64,000 nt of DNA, taken from NCBI RefSeq assembly GCF_002926165.1, contig NZ_MAGP01000118.1, positions 1 through 64,000 of the forward strand. The letters are read 5' to 3'. Under the pieces are notes generated by a model. It saw only the letters and a list, made by a program, of their open reading frames with translations, did not search any database and was not told the origin of the DNA. The DNA is from Micromonospora chalcea. Its GTDB lineage: Bacteria > Actinomycetota > Actinomycetes > Mycobacteriales > Micromonosporaceae. Position numbers and translations under genes: made by a program. Shown one piece after another: positions 9,447 to 17,141 of this stretch. Numbering within the stretch: the stretch's first letter is position 1; each line of letters begins with the position of its first letter.

Positions 9447-9764
9447 TCAGGCGATGGCGGCGATGTCGCCGTCGTCGAAGTAGATCGCCTGATGGAGTCG
9501 GCCACCCAGGGCAGCGGCGAACCGGGCCACCACGTCCTGACCGGAGATCTTTCCCTGTTCGATCTGGGAGATCCGTCCCTTGGTGACGCCCATCCGGTCA
9601 GCCACCTGCTGTTGGGTCAGCCCTCGCGCTCGGCGTACTTCCGCGAGCCGGTGACCAATGACCTCGGCGAGGAGTTGCTGCTTGCCCGCCTCGACCGCCT
9701 CTTCGCCTCCGGCCCGGGCGACGTGGTCGGCGCGGATGTCCTGCCATCGGGGGTAGTCGCTCAT
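9447..9764 (-). CDS. XRE family regulator, HigA-like antitoxin without a toxin gene
   Basis: 105-residue helix-turn-helix protein. The HTH (RLAEVRRARGLTQQQVADRMG, then KGRISQIEQGK) lies at about 42-75 and a short C-terminal FAAALGGRLHQAIYFDD follows. This layout is typical of HigA-type antitoxins coded downstream of a RelE-like HigB, but no toxin frame exists on the minus strand upstream. ATG 9764 is preferred over the longer frame because GAGGAGGGG precedes it. A 20-bp near-palindrome upstream is a likely autoregulatory operator. Confidence 0.8.
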   Translation of the reverse strand: MSDYPRWQDIRADHVARAGGEEAVEAGKQQLLAEVIGHRLAEVRRARGLTQQQVADRMGVTKGRISQIEQGKISGQDVVARFAAALGGRLHQAIYFDDGDIAAIA

Positions 9765-9800
9765 GCCTTCCCCTCCTCTCGCGTCCGGCACCATGCGACC

Positions 9801-9820
9801 GGTTTAGCGATCGCTATACC
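9801..9820 (-). promoter_or_regulatory. Palindromic operator upstream of the XRE gene
   Basis: GGTTTAGCGATCGCTATACC is a 20-bp palindrome with one mismatched pair and a perfect 12-bp core, TAGCGATCGCTA. On the minus strand it contains TATAGC/TAAACC hexamers about 40 nt before ATG 9764, so a bound dimer would cover the promoter. Confidence 0.6.
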
Positions 9821-9958
9821 TGTGGGGTGGTTCAACAGGAGGTGAATGCCACTGTTGTTCTGTCTTCCCCGGGCCGCTGACCGCGTGGCACGCTACCGGC
9901 ACGTAACAGCCAACTGTGCGACCAGCCAACGTTGACTGACCGCAAGGAGGACGGGCCC

Positions 9959-10663
9959 ATGGGCGAGATGGTGAGCTTCACCGGCAACGGGGGGACGAGC
10001 GAGGGGTATCTCGCGATACCCTCCGGCGGTGTGGCCAGCCCGGCGGTCATCGTCATCCAGGACTGGTGGGGTCTCGTACCCCACGTACGGGCCGTGGTCG
10101 ACCGCTTCGCGGAAGCCGGCTTCGTCGCGCTCGCGCCCGACTTCCGGCACGGCGGACCGGCCGTGAAGCCGACCGAGCCGCGGCTGATGCTCAACAGCTC
10201 CCAGATGGACGAGGCGGCGAGCGACATCGCCGCTGCCGCCGAATACCTGGCGAGCCGGCCCGAGGTCGCCGGCAAGGTGGGCTGCGCCGGGTTCTGCGCG
10301 GGCGCCAGCCTGGCCCTGTGGTCCGGCACGTTCTCCGAGCGCATCGTGGCCACCGCCGGGTTCTACCCGCGCCTGCCCTGGGAGGGCATGGCCGTGGGAG
10401 CGGCGGACGAAGGCGGCTGGGCCGGCTACGCCGGGAAGGCCGCGCTCATCCACTGCTCCGAGGCGGACGGCCTGTCCGCCGCCGACGGGGTGCAGAGCGT
10501 CCGCCGGTCCATCGAGTCGGCCGGTGGCACCTGCCAGACGTTCGACTACCCGGGCACCGCGCACGCGTTCTTCAACGAGGACCGGCCGGAGCACTTCGAC
10601 CAGCGGGCCGCCGCCACCGCCTGGGCCCGCACGCTGGAACTGTTCCGGGCGAAGCTTGGCTGA
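9959..10663 (+). CDS. Dienelactone hydrolase family protein
   Basis: 234-residue alpha/beta hydrolase of the dienelactone hydrolase family, normally hydrolysing cyclic or enol esters. The Cys nucleophile sits in G-F-C-A-G (Cys about 113), with an Asp in the SEADGLS segment and the catalytic His in [14 protein letters not shown] (His about 202), so the Cys-Asp-His triad is complete. No signal peptide. ATG 9959 has an excellent AAGGAGG at 9944-9950. The physiological ester is unknown; no aromatic-degradation genes are nearby. Confidence 0.88.
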   Translation: MGEMVSFTGNGGTSEGYLAIPSGGVASPAVIVIQDWWGLVPHVRAVVDRFAEAGFVALAPDFRHGGPAVKPTEPRLMLNSSQMDEAASDIAAAAEYLASRPEVAGKVGCAGFCAGASLALWSGTFSERIVATAGFYPRLPWEGMAVGAADEGGWAGYAGKAALIHCSEADGLSAADGVQSVRRSIESAGGTCQTFDYPGTAHAFFNEDRPEHFDQRAAATAWARTLELFRAKLG

Positions 10664-11396
10664 GTCGCGTACCCCGCAGGACGTGGTCGCCCGCGCCGCG
10701 CGGGCGGCCGACCTGGCCGACCTCGGCGGCGCGGTCAGCGACTGCTTCGCCTGCCCGCGCCTGGTGGCGTGGCGGGAGGAGGTGGCGCGGGTCAAGCGCG
10801 CCGCGTTCCGCGACCAGGACTACTGGGGACGGCCGGTGCCCGGCCTCGGCCCGCCGGACGCGCGCATCGCCATTCTCGGTCTGGCGCCGGCCGCGCACGG
10901 CGGCAACCGCACCGGCCGGATCTTCACCGGGGACCGGTCCGGTGACGTGCTGTTCGCCGCGTTGCACCGGGCCGGGCTGGCCAACCAGCCGACGAGCGTC
11001 TCCGCCGACGACGGCCTGACGCTGCGCGAGACCCGCATCTTCGCGGCCGTGCGGTGCGCGCCGCCGGACAACAAACCCACCCCGGCCGAGCGGGACACCT
11101 GCGCGCCGTGGCTGCACCGCGAGGTCGAGTTGATCCGGCCCACGCTGCGCGTCGTGGTCGCGCTGGGCGCGTTCGCGTGGGCCGCGTGGTGGCCGGTGCT
11201 ACGCCAGGTGTACGGGCAGCGACCGCCCACGCCGCGACCGGCGTTCGGCCATGGGGCACACTGGTCCGGCGAGTCCGTGCCGGACCTGCTGGGCTGCTAC
11301 CACGTCAGCCAGCAGAACACGTTCACCGGCCGGCTCACACCGGCGATGCTGGACGACGTGTTCACCCGGGCGAAGGACCTGGCCGGGGTGGACTGA
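10656..11396 (+). CDS. Family 5 uracil-DNA glycosylase (UdgB type)
   Basis: About 246 residues. UdgB-type glycosylases remove uracil, and often hypoxanthine, from DNA in base-excision repair. Seen here: an iron-sulfur Cys set (DCFACPRL near the N-terminus and further Cys in [10 protein letters not shown] and RDTCAPWL), motif [19 protein letters not shown], and the downstream motif [13 protein letters not shown]. The start is uncertain: TTG 10656 would overlap the dienelactone hydrolase stop, and an internal GTG about 27 nt later is possible. Overlap implies co-translation with the hydrolase. Confidence 0.85.
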   Translation: MAESRTPQDVVARAARAADLADLGGAVSDCFACPRLVAWREEVARVKRAAFRDQDYWGRPVPGLGPPDARIAILGLAPAAHGGNRTGRIFTGDRSGDVLFAALHRAGLANQPTSVSADDGLTLRETRIFAAVRCAPPDNKPTPAERDTCAPWLHREVELIRPTLRVVVALGAFAWAAWWPVLRQVYGQRPPTPRPAFGHGAHWSGESVPDLLGCYHVSQQNTFTGRLTPAMLDDVFTRAKDLAGVD

Positions 11397-11416
11397 GGAA
11401 CACCTGAGGCGGTGGG

Positions 11417-12148
11417 ATGGATTTCGGCGTACTGCGCAGGTGGTGGCCGGTCGCCGCGGTGACGGTGCTGCTCGCGCTCGCCGCGTTCGCCGCCGGTCAC
11501 TCCGCCATCGGGGCCAGCCGGATCCCGCCGGCCGCCGACACCATCCCGTACGTGCCGGAGTACCCGTCGCCCGAGGCGGTGCCGTCGTACCCGGTGGAAC
11601 CCCGCGACGTGGGTGAGTCCACGTCGGGCGGTGTGCCCGACTGGCTGGCCACCGCCGCCGTGGCGTTGCTGTTCGCGGTGGTGCTGGGCGCCATCGGGTA
11701 CGTCCTGTGGAACGTGCTCCGGGGCGCGCTGCGGCGGACGACCCGGGCGGTGCCGGTGCGGCGCTCCCGGCGTACCGCCGAGGGGACCGCGCGTGAGGTG
11801 GTGGCCGCGCTCGACGCCGGGCTCGTCGAACTGGACGACCGCTCCACCGACCCGCGTACCGCTGTGATCGCCTGCTGGGTGCGCCTGGAGGAGGCCGCCG
11901 AGGACGCGGGCGTGTCCCGGCACACCGGCGACACCCCGACCGACCTGGTGGCCCGGTTGCTGCGAGGCGACCCGGAGGCCGGCATCCCGGCGATCGCCAG
12001 CGCCGACGTGCTCGACGGGTTCGCGCACGTCTACCGGGAGGCCCGGTACGCCACGCACCCGGTCGACGAGCACACGCGGGACCAGGCCCGCGCCGCGCTA
12101 CGCCGGCTGCGCGGCGAGCTGACCAGCCTGGCGGGGGAGGCGTCGTGA
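11417..12148 (+). CDS. DUF4129 membrane protein of MoxR operon
   Basis: 243-residue protein with an N-terminal membrane helix (about 10-32), an exported Pro-rich linker, a second helix (about 78-98) and a cytoplasmic C-terminal DUF4129 domain (about 125-215) containing ACWVRLEEAAEDAGV. DUF4129 proteins, some with transglutaminase domains, accompany MoxR and DUF58 genes. First gene of a five-gene string with 1-4 nt overlaps. Function is unproven; envelope or protein-complex assembly is the general idea for MoxR systems. Confidence 0.8.
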   Translation: MDFGVLRRWWPVAAVTVLLALAAFAAGHSAIGASRIPPAADTIPYVPEYPSPEAVPSYPVEPRDVGESTSGGVPDWLATAAVALLFAVVLGAIGYVLWNVLRGALRRTTRAVPVRRSRRTAEGTAREVVAALDAGLVELDDRSTDPRTAVIACWVRLEEAAEDAGVSRHTGDTPTDLVARLLRGDPEAGIPAIASADVLDGFAHVYREARYATHPVDEHTRDQARAALRRLRGELTSLAGEAS

Positions 12149-12729
12149 GCACCAGCATCGACGACCTGCTGTCGTTCGGCGAGGAGCCCGCCGGGGAGGA
12201 CGTACGCCCCTCGGGCGGTGGCCGGGCACGCCTGCTGCTGCGGACCGCCGCGGTCACCGCCGCCGTCGTGGTGGTGGTAGTGGTCGGGCTGCGCGCGGTC
12301 GGCCTGAAGGTGCCGATCTGGATCATCGTGGCCGGGGTGCTCGCCGTGCTCGCCGTACGCCGGGTCACCGCCGCGCTGTCGCCCCCGCCGCCGCCCCGCG
12401 CCGGCGCCCGGGCGCCCGCCGGTGAGGAGCCCGGCACCTGGAACTGGTCCGCCCGGGACGCGCTGCGCACCGCGATCAACGGCTGGGAGCGCCCGCTGGA
12501 CTGGTCCGCCGACAACCGGGAGCGGTTCACCGAACGCATCCTGCCGCGCCTCGGCGAGCTGGCCGACGAGCGGCTGCGCCAGCGCCACGGCGTCACCCGC
12601 GAGTCCGATCCGGCCCGCGCCCGCGCCCTGCTCGGCGAGCCACTGTGGACGTTCCTCACCACCCCCGCCCGCCGCCCTCCGTCGCCGCGCGACCTCGCGG
12701 CGATCGTCGCCGAACTGGAGAAGATCTGA
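12145..12729 (+). CDS. Small membrane protein of MoxR operon
   Basis: 194 residues. It has an acidic N-terminus (SIDDLLSFGEEPAGEDV), two closely spaced membrane helices (about 34-54 and 58-76, a very Val-rich run) and a soluble C-terminus with DWSADNRERFTERILPRLGELADERLRQRHG. I do not recognise a named domain, but proteins of this shape occur at this position in other actinobacterial MoxR operons. GTG start overlaps the previous stop (GTGA), and its own stop overlaps the MoxR ATG. Confidence 0.75.
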   Translation: MSTSIDDLLSFGEEPAGEDVRPSGGGRARLLLRTAAVTAAVVVVVVVGLRAVGLKVPIWIIVAGVLAVLAVRRVTAALSPPPPPRAGARAPAGEEPGTWNWSARDALRTAINGWERPLDWSADNRERFTERILPRLGELADERLRQRHGVTRESDPARARALLGEPLWTFLTTPARRPPSPRDLAAIVAELEKI

Positions 12730-13727
12730 TGAACGACGTGGACCGGAGCATGGCCCCCGCCGAGGTGGGCCGGCTCGCCCGGGCCGTCCTGGAGGCGGTC
12801 GGCACCGTCGTGGTCGGCAAGCGGGACGCGCTGGAGCTGGTACTGGCCGGCATCCTCGCCGGTGGTCACGTGCTGCTGGAGGACCTGCCCGGCCTGGGCA
12901 AGACGCTCACCGCGCGCTGTTTCGCGCAGGCGCTCGGGCTGGACTTCCGGCGGCTCCAGTTCACGCCGGACCTGCTGCCCGCCGACGTGACCGGCTCGTT
13001 CCTCTACGACCAGAGCAGCGGCGACTTCGCGTTCCGGGCCGGGCCGGTGTTCACCAACCTGCTGCTCGCCGACGAGATCAACCGGACGCCGCCAAAGACG
13101 CAGTCGGCGCTGCTGGAGGCGATGCAGGAGAAGCAGGTGTCGGTGGAGGGCGTGACCTACCGCCTGGACGAGCCGTTCCACGTGCTGGCCACCGCCAACC
13201 CCATCGAGTACGAGGGCACGTACCCGCTGCCGGAGGCGCAGCTCGACCGGTTCCTGCTGCGGGTGTCGTTCGGCTACCCCAGCCACGACGAGGAGTGGGA
13301 CGTGCTGCGCCGCCGGATCGCCCGCCGCCGCGAGGAGGCGGAGATCAAGCCGGTGGTGGACGCCACGACGCTGCGCGCCATGCAGGCGGCGCTGGAGGAC
13401 GTGGTGGTCGAGGACTCGGTCGGCCGGTACATCGTGGCGCTCACCGCCGCCACCCGGGAGCACCCGTCGGTGCTCGTCGGCGCGTCCCCGCGCGGCTCGC
13501 TGGCGCTGCTGCTGCTGTCCCGGGTCCGGGCGGTGCTCGCCAACCGGGACTACGTGGTGCCGGAGGACGTCAAGGCGGTGGCGGCGCCCGCGCTGGCGCA
13601 CCGGATCACGCTGCGGCCGGAGATGTGGCTGCGCCGGGTGGACCCGGCGTTCGTGGTCGGCGAGGTGCTGGAGTCCACGCCCGCCCCGGCCAGCGGCGCG
13701 CTGCCCAGCTACGCCGCCGGGCGCTGA
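12729..13727 (+). CDS. MoxR family AAA+ ATPase
   Basis: 332-residue AAA_3 ATPase. Walker A is EDLPGLGKT (about 51-59), Walker B LLLADEINR, then RTPPKTQSALLEAMQE and the sensor segment VLATANPIEYEGTYPLPEAQ; an AAA lid follows. MoxR proteins are thought to act as chaperones for protein complexes, often with VWA or DUF58 partners, which matches the next gene. The ATG shares its A with the preceding stop (TGATG), and the stop overlaps the DUF58 start. Confidence 0.92.
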   Translation: MNDVDRSMAPAEVGRLARAVLEAVGTVVVGKRDALELVLAGILAGGHVLLEDLPGLGKTLTARCFAQALGLDFRRLQFTPDLLPADVTGSFLYDQSSGDFAFRAGPVFTNLLLADEINRTPPKTQSALLEAMQEKQVSVEGVTYRLDEPFHVLATANPIEYEGTYPLPEAQLDRFLLRVSFGYPSHDEEWDVLRRRIARRREEAEIKPVVDATTLRAMQAALEDVVVEDSVGRYIVALTAATREHPSVLVGASPRGSLALLLLSRVRAVLANRDYVVPEDVKAVAAPALAHRITLRPEMWLRRVDPAFVVGEVLESTPAPASGALPSYAAGR

Positions 13728-15088
13728 TGGATCGGGCCGAGGCGGCGAGCGGCTGGGCGCCCACCTGGGCGCTCGGCCGGGCCGTGCTGCTCACCGGCGT
13801 GCTGCTCGTCGCGGCGGTCCTGCTCGGCCGCATCGACCTGGTGGTGCTCGCCACGCCGTTCGCGCTGGGCACCGCGTACGCGCTGCGCCGCCGCCCCGCG
13901 GGCCTGCCGGAACTGGAGCTGGGCGTCGGGGACACCCACCTGGTCGAGGGCTCCCCGCTGGCCGCGACCGTCGCGGTGGCCAACCCGGACCTGGTCGGGT
14001 ACGACCTCGCGGTGGTGCGGACGCGGATGTCGCGCTGGCTGCGCGTGGAGCAGGTCGGCTTCGGCGGCACCGGGCTGGACGTGAGCCGCTCCGGCGGGGC
14101 GGACCGCCCGTTCGTCACCTCCGTACCCCGGGGCAGCGCCGTCGACCTGGAGCTGACCGGCACGGCGCTGCGGTGGGGGCGGCACCCGATCGGACCGGCC
14201 GGGGTGCGGGTCGCCGTCGCCGACGGGCTGCTGGTCTCCCGCGCGGTGATCACCGACCCGATCCGGGCCCGGGTCTACCCGCGTACCGAGCCGTTCGACG
14301 CGGTCGAGGCGATGCCCCGGGCCGCCGGGCTGGTCGGCGCGCACCGGTCGCGGCGGCCGGGGGAGGGCGGCGAGCTGGCCGGGGTACGCGTGTTCGCGCC
14401 CGGCGACCGGCTGCGCCGCATCGACTGGCGGGTGTCGCTGCGGGCCCGCCAACTGCACGTGGCGGCGACGCTCTCGGACCGGGACGCCGAGGTGGTGGTG
14501 CTGCTGGACGTGCTCGCCGAGGCGGGCCGCTCCGGTGGCGTGAACGGCCCGGCGTCGGTGCTGGACACCACGGTGCGGGCCGCCGCCGCGATCGCCGAGC
14601 ACTACCTGCACCGCGGTGACCGGGTGTCGATGCTGGAGTACGGCCCGGCCGCGCGCCGGCTGCGTCCGGCCACCGGGCGGCGGCAGTACCTGACCGTGCT
14701 GGAGTGGCTGCTCGACGTGCACGCCGAGTCGTCCCCGCACGAGCCGTACGACCAGGTCTTCGGCCCGCAACTGCTCTCCTCGGACGCGCTCGTGGTGGTG
14801 CTCACCCCGCTGCTCGACGAGCGGTCCGCGCAGATGCTGGCCCGGCTGGCCCGCGGCGGCCGGTTCGTGGTGGCGGTGGACACGCTGCCGGCCGAACTGC
14901 CGGTGCCGAAGGAGCGGGGCTGGGCCGAGGTGGCGTACCGGCTGTGGCGGCTGGACCGGGACACGATGATCGGCCAGCTCCGCGAGCACGGCGTGCCGGT
15001 GGTGCGCTGGGCCGGCGCGGGCAGCCTGGACGAGGTGCTCCGCGACGTGGCCCGGCTGGCAACCGCCCCGAAGGCAGGACTCAGATGA
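13727..15088 (+). CDS. DUF58 (VWA-like) membrane protein
   Basis: 453 residues. Two N-terminal membrane helices (about 15-32 and 35-52) precede a beta-rich region and the DUF58 core with GDRLRRIDWRVSLRARQLHV, followed by VVVLLDVLAE, a degenerate MIDAS-like site of VWA domains. DUF58 proteins are encoded beside MoxR ATPases and probably present the substrate complex. ATG overlaps the moxR stop, and the stop overlaps the next start (ATGA), so translation is coupled along the operon. Confidence 0.88.
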   Translation: MDRAEAASGWAPTWALGRAVLLTGVLLVAAVLLGRIDLVVLATPFALGTAYALRRRPAGLPELELGVGDTHLVEGSPLAATVAVANPDLVGYDLAVVRTRMSRWLRVEQVGFGGTGLDVSRSGGADRPFVTSVPRGSAVDLELTGTALRWGRHPIGPAGVRVAVADGLLVSRAVITDPIRARVYPRTEPFDAVEAMPRAAGLVGAHRSRRPGEGGELAGVRVFAPGDRLRRIDWRVSLRARQLHVAATLSDRDAEVVVLLDVLAEAGRSGGVNGPASVLDTTVRAAAAIAEHYLHRGDRVSMLEYGPAARRLRPATGRRQYLTVLEWLLDVHAESSPHEPYDQVFGPQLLSSDALVVVLTPLLDERSAQMLARLARGGRFVVAVDTLPAELPVPKERGWAEVAYRLWRLDRDTMIGQLREHGVPVVRWAGAGSLDEVLRDVARLATAPKAGLR

Positions 15089-15648
15089 CGGATGCCCTGG
15101 TCGAGCGGGTACGGGCACTGCGGTACGCGGCCGCCCGGGTCAGCCCGCTGCCGCTGCTGGTACGCGGCGGCATCTTCCTCACCGTGCTGGCCGGTTTCCT
15201 GCTCGCGTACCCGGTGCAGGCCCTCACCGCGCGCTCGCTGCTGGCCCTGGCGGTGGCCGCGGTGCTGCCGGCGTTCGGTCCGCGCCGGATCTGGCCGACG
15301 TTCACCGCGCTGGTGACGGTCGGCGGTTGGCTGCTGGCCACGCTCGGCTTCGACCGGCCGCCGGCGCTGTGGCGGCTGCTCGCCGTGGCGACGCTGCTCT
15401 ATCTGGCGCACTCGCTCTGCGCGCTCGCCGCGTTGCTGCCCTACGACGGACTGATCGACCCGGACGTGGTGTTCCGGTGGTTGAGCCGGGCGGGCGGGGT
15501 GGTGCTTGCCAGCGCTGTGCTCGGCGTGGTGCTGGCGTGGCTGGGTGGCGTCGGCGGGACGGACGGCTCGCAGGCGGCGACGGTGGTGGGGCTGCTGGTG
15601 GCGGTGGGGCTGAGCGCGCTGCTGGGCTGGTTGCTGCGCCGCAAGTGA
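15085..15648 (+). CDS. Membrane protein closing the MoxR operon
   Basis: 187-residue integral membrane protein with about five hydrophobic helices (about 25-45, 50-66, 70-90, 95-118 and two near 130-185). No known domain recognised. The ATG at 15085 overlaps the DUF58 stop (ATGA), which ties it to the operon. The ORF can be read further upstream, but only by overlapping DUF58 in another frame. Confidence 0.72.
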   Translation: MTDALVERVRALRYAAARVSPLPLLVRGGIFLTVLAGFLLAYPVQALTARSLLALAVAAVLPAFGPRRIWPTFTALVTVGGWLLATLGFDRPPALWRLLAVATLLYLAHSLCALAALLPYDGLIDPDVVFRWLSRAGGVVLASAVLGVVLAWLGGVGGTDGSQAATVVGLLVAVGLSALLGWLLRRK

Positions 15649-15684
15649 CGCAGCGTTCCGATGACGTTGCGCAGGTCACATGGG

Positions 15685-15700
15685 TTGTGCTCCGTCACAG
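15685..15700. promoter_or_regulatory. TTGTG-N6-CACAG inverted repeat upstream of ndh
   Basis: TTGTGCTCCGTCACAG lies about 50 nt upstream of the ndh start, with another GTCACA at 15675-15680. It resembles a redox-sensing Rex site or CRP-type site, but its half-site spacing is about 2 bp shorter than either consensus. Tentative. Confidence 0.3.
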
Positions 15701-15751
15701 AAGGGGGTCTCGCGCGGGATTACCGGGGGCCCCCGGGGAAAGATAGATGAC

Positions 15752-17083
15752 GTGAACCCGAAGCGGATCCTTGTCGTGGGTGCCGGTCACGTGGGCCTGT
15801 ACGCCGCTCTGCGCCTGTCCAAGAAGCTGAGCAGGCGTGAGGCCGAGGTCATCGTCGTCGACCCGCAGCCGCACATGACGTACCAGCCGTTCCTCCCGGA
15901 GGCATCGGCGGGCAACATCTCCCCGCGGCACGCCGTCGTGCCGCTGCGGCGGGAGTTGCGCAAGTGCACCGTGGTGGCGGGCACCGTCACCCGGATCGAC
16001 CACGACCGCATGACCGCAGTGGTGCAGCCGATCAGCGGCCCGGCCCGGGAGATCCAGTACGACCACGTGGTGGTCGCGCCCGGCTCGGTCTCCCGCACCC
16101 TGCCGATTCCCGGCCTGCACGAGCACGGCATCGGGTTCAAGACCATCGGTGAGGCCATCTACCTGCGCAACCACGTGCTGGACCGGCTCGACGTGGCGGC
16201 TTCCACCACCGACCCGGCGGTACGCAGCCGCGCGCTGACGTTCACCTTCGTCGGTGGCGGCTACGCCGGCATCGAGGCGCTCGCCGAGATGGAGGACATG
16301 GCCCGCGACGCGCTGCGCTACTACCCGGAGCTGAAGCCGGAGGAGATGCGCTGGGTGCTGGTCGAGGCGACCCAGCGGGTGCTGCCCGAGGTCGACCGGG
16401 ACATGGGCGCCTACACGGTGCAGCAGCTGATGAAACGGGACATGGACATCCGCCTGGACACCCGGCTGGAGTCCTGCGTCGACGGTGTGGTGAAGCTCTC
16501 CGACGGCGACAGCTTCCCGTCCGACACCATCGTCTGGACCGCCGGTGTGAAGCCGTCGCCGATGCTCGACGCCACGGACTTCCCGCGCGACGAGCGCCGC
16601 CGGGTCACCTGCCGGCCCACGCTGCAGATCGTGGACGGCGACCGGGTGGTCGAGGTCGCGTGGAGCGCCGGCGACTGCGCCGCCGTGCCGGACCTGACCA
16701 AGGAGCCGGGCAACTTCTGCTCGCCGAGCGCCCAGCACGCGGTGCGGCAGGCGGCGCGGATGGCCGACAACATCGCCAACGTGATCCGCGGGCGCGAGCC
16801 GGTCGACTACAAGCACAAGCACGCCGGCAGCGTGGCCAGCCTCGGCCTGCACAAGGGTGTGGCGCAGGTCTACGGCATCAAGATGACCGGCTGGCCGGCC
16901 TGGTTCATGCACCGGACGTACCACATGTCGCGGATCCCCTCGTTCAACCGCAAGGTGCGCGTGGTGGTCGACTGGACGCTGGCGTTCTTCCTCAAGCGTG
17001 AGGTGGTGGCGCTGGGTCAGCTGCACGACCCGCGTGAGGAGTTCGCCGAGGCGTCCGCCCCGCCGGTCGCCGCGCGCGTCTGA
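15752..17083 (+). CDS. ndh: Type II NADH dehydrogenase
   Basis: 443-residue single-subunit NADH:quinone oxidoreductase feeding electrons from NADH to menaquinone at the inner face of the membrane without pumping protons. The FAD-binding GAGHVGLYAALRL is at the very N-terminus, the NADH-binding FVGGGYAGIEALAEM at about 165-180, and the family C-terminal membrane-anchoring amphipathic region around WPAWFMHRTYHMSRIPSFNRK. GTG 15752 fits the N-terminal FAD fold; no strong Shine-Dalgarno is visible. Confidence 0.92.
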   Translation: MNPKRILVVGAGHVGLYAALRLSKKLSRREAEVIVVDPQPHMTYQPFLPEASAGNISPRHAVVPLRRELRKCTVVAGTVTRIDHDRMTAVVQPISGPAREIQYDHVVVAPGSVSRTLPIPGLHEHGIGFKTIGEAIYLRNHVLDRLDVAASTTDPAVRSRALTFTFVGGGYAGIEALAEMEDMARDALRYYPELKPEEMRWVLVEATQRVLPEVDRDMGAYTVQQLMKRDMDIRLDTRLESCVDGVVKLSDGDSFPSDTIVWTAGVKPSPMLDATDFPRDERRRVTCRPTLQIVDGDRVVEVAWSAGDCAAVPDLTKEPGNFCSPSAQHAVRQAARMADNIANVIRGREPVDYKHKHAGSVASLGLHKGVAQVYGIKMTGWPAWFMHRTYHMSRIPSFNRKVRVVVDWTLAFFLKREVVALGQLHDPREEFAEASAPPVAARV

Positions 17084-17097
17084 CGCCTGCCGGACGA

Positions 17098-17127
17098 AAG
17101 GCCCTTCCCGTACGCGGGAGGGGCCTT
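17098..17127 (+). terminator. Terminator after ndh
   Basis: A 13-bp stem (17098-17110 with 17115-17127, one G-T pair) closes a TACG loop just after the ndh stop. The following T run is weak, as is common in actinomycetes. It may also serve the convergent membrane-protein gene. Confidence 0.75.
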
Positions 17128-17141
17128 CGCCGTGTCCGGGA

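Noticed and set aside
11199..13601. 800-codon minus-strand frame over the MoxR operon
   Set aside because: Low-complexity Arg/Pro/Gly composition and complete overlap with four recognisable genes; no start signal.
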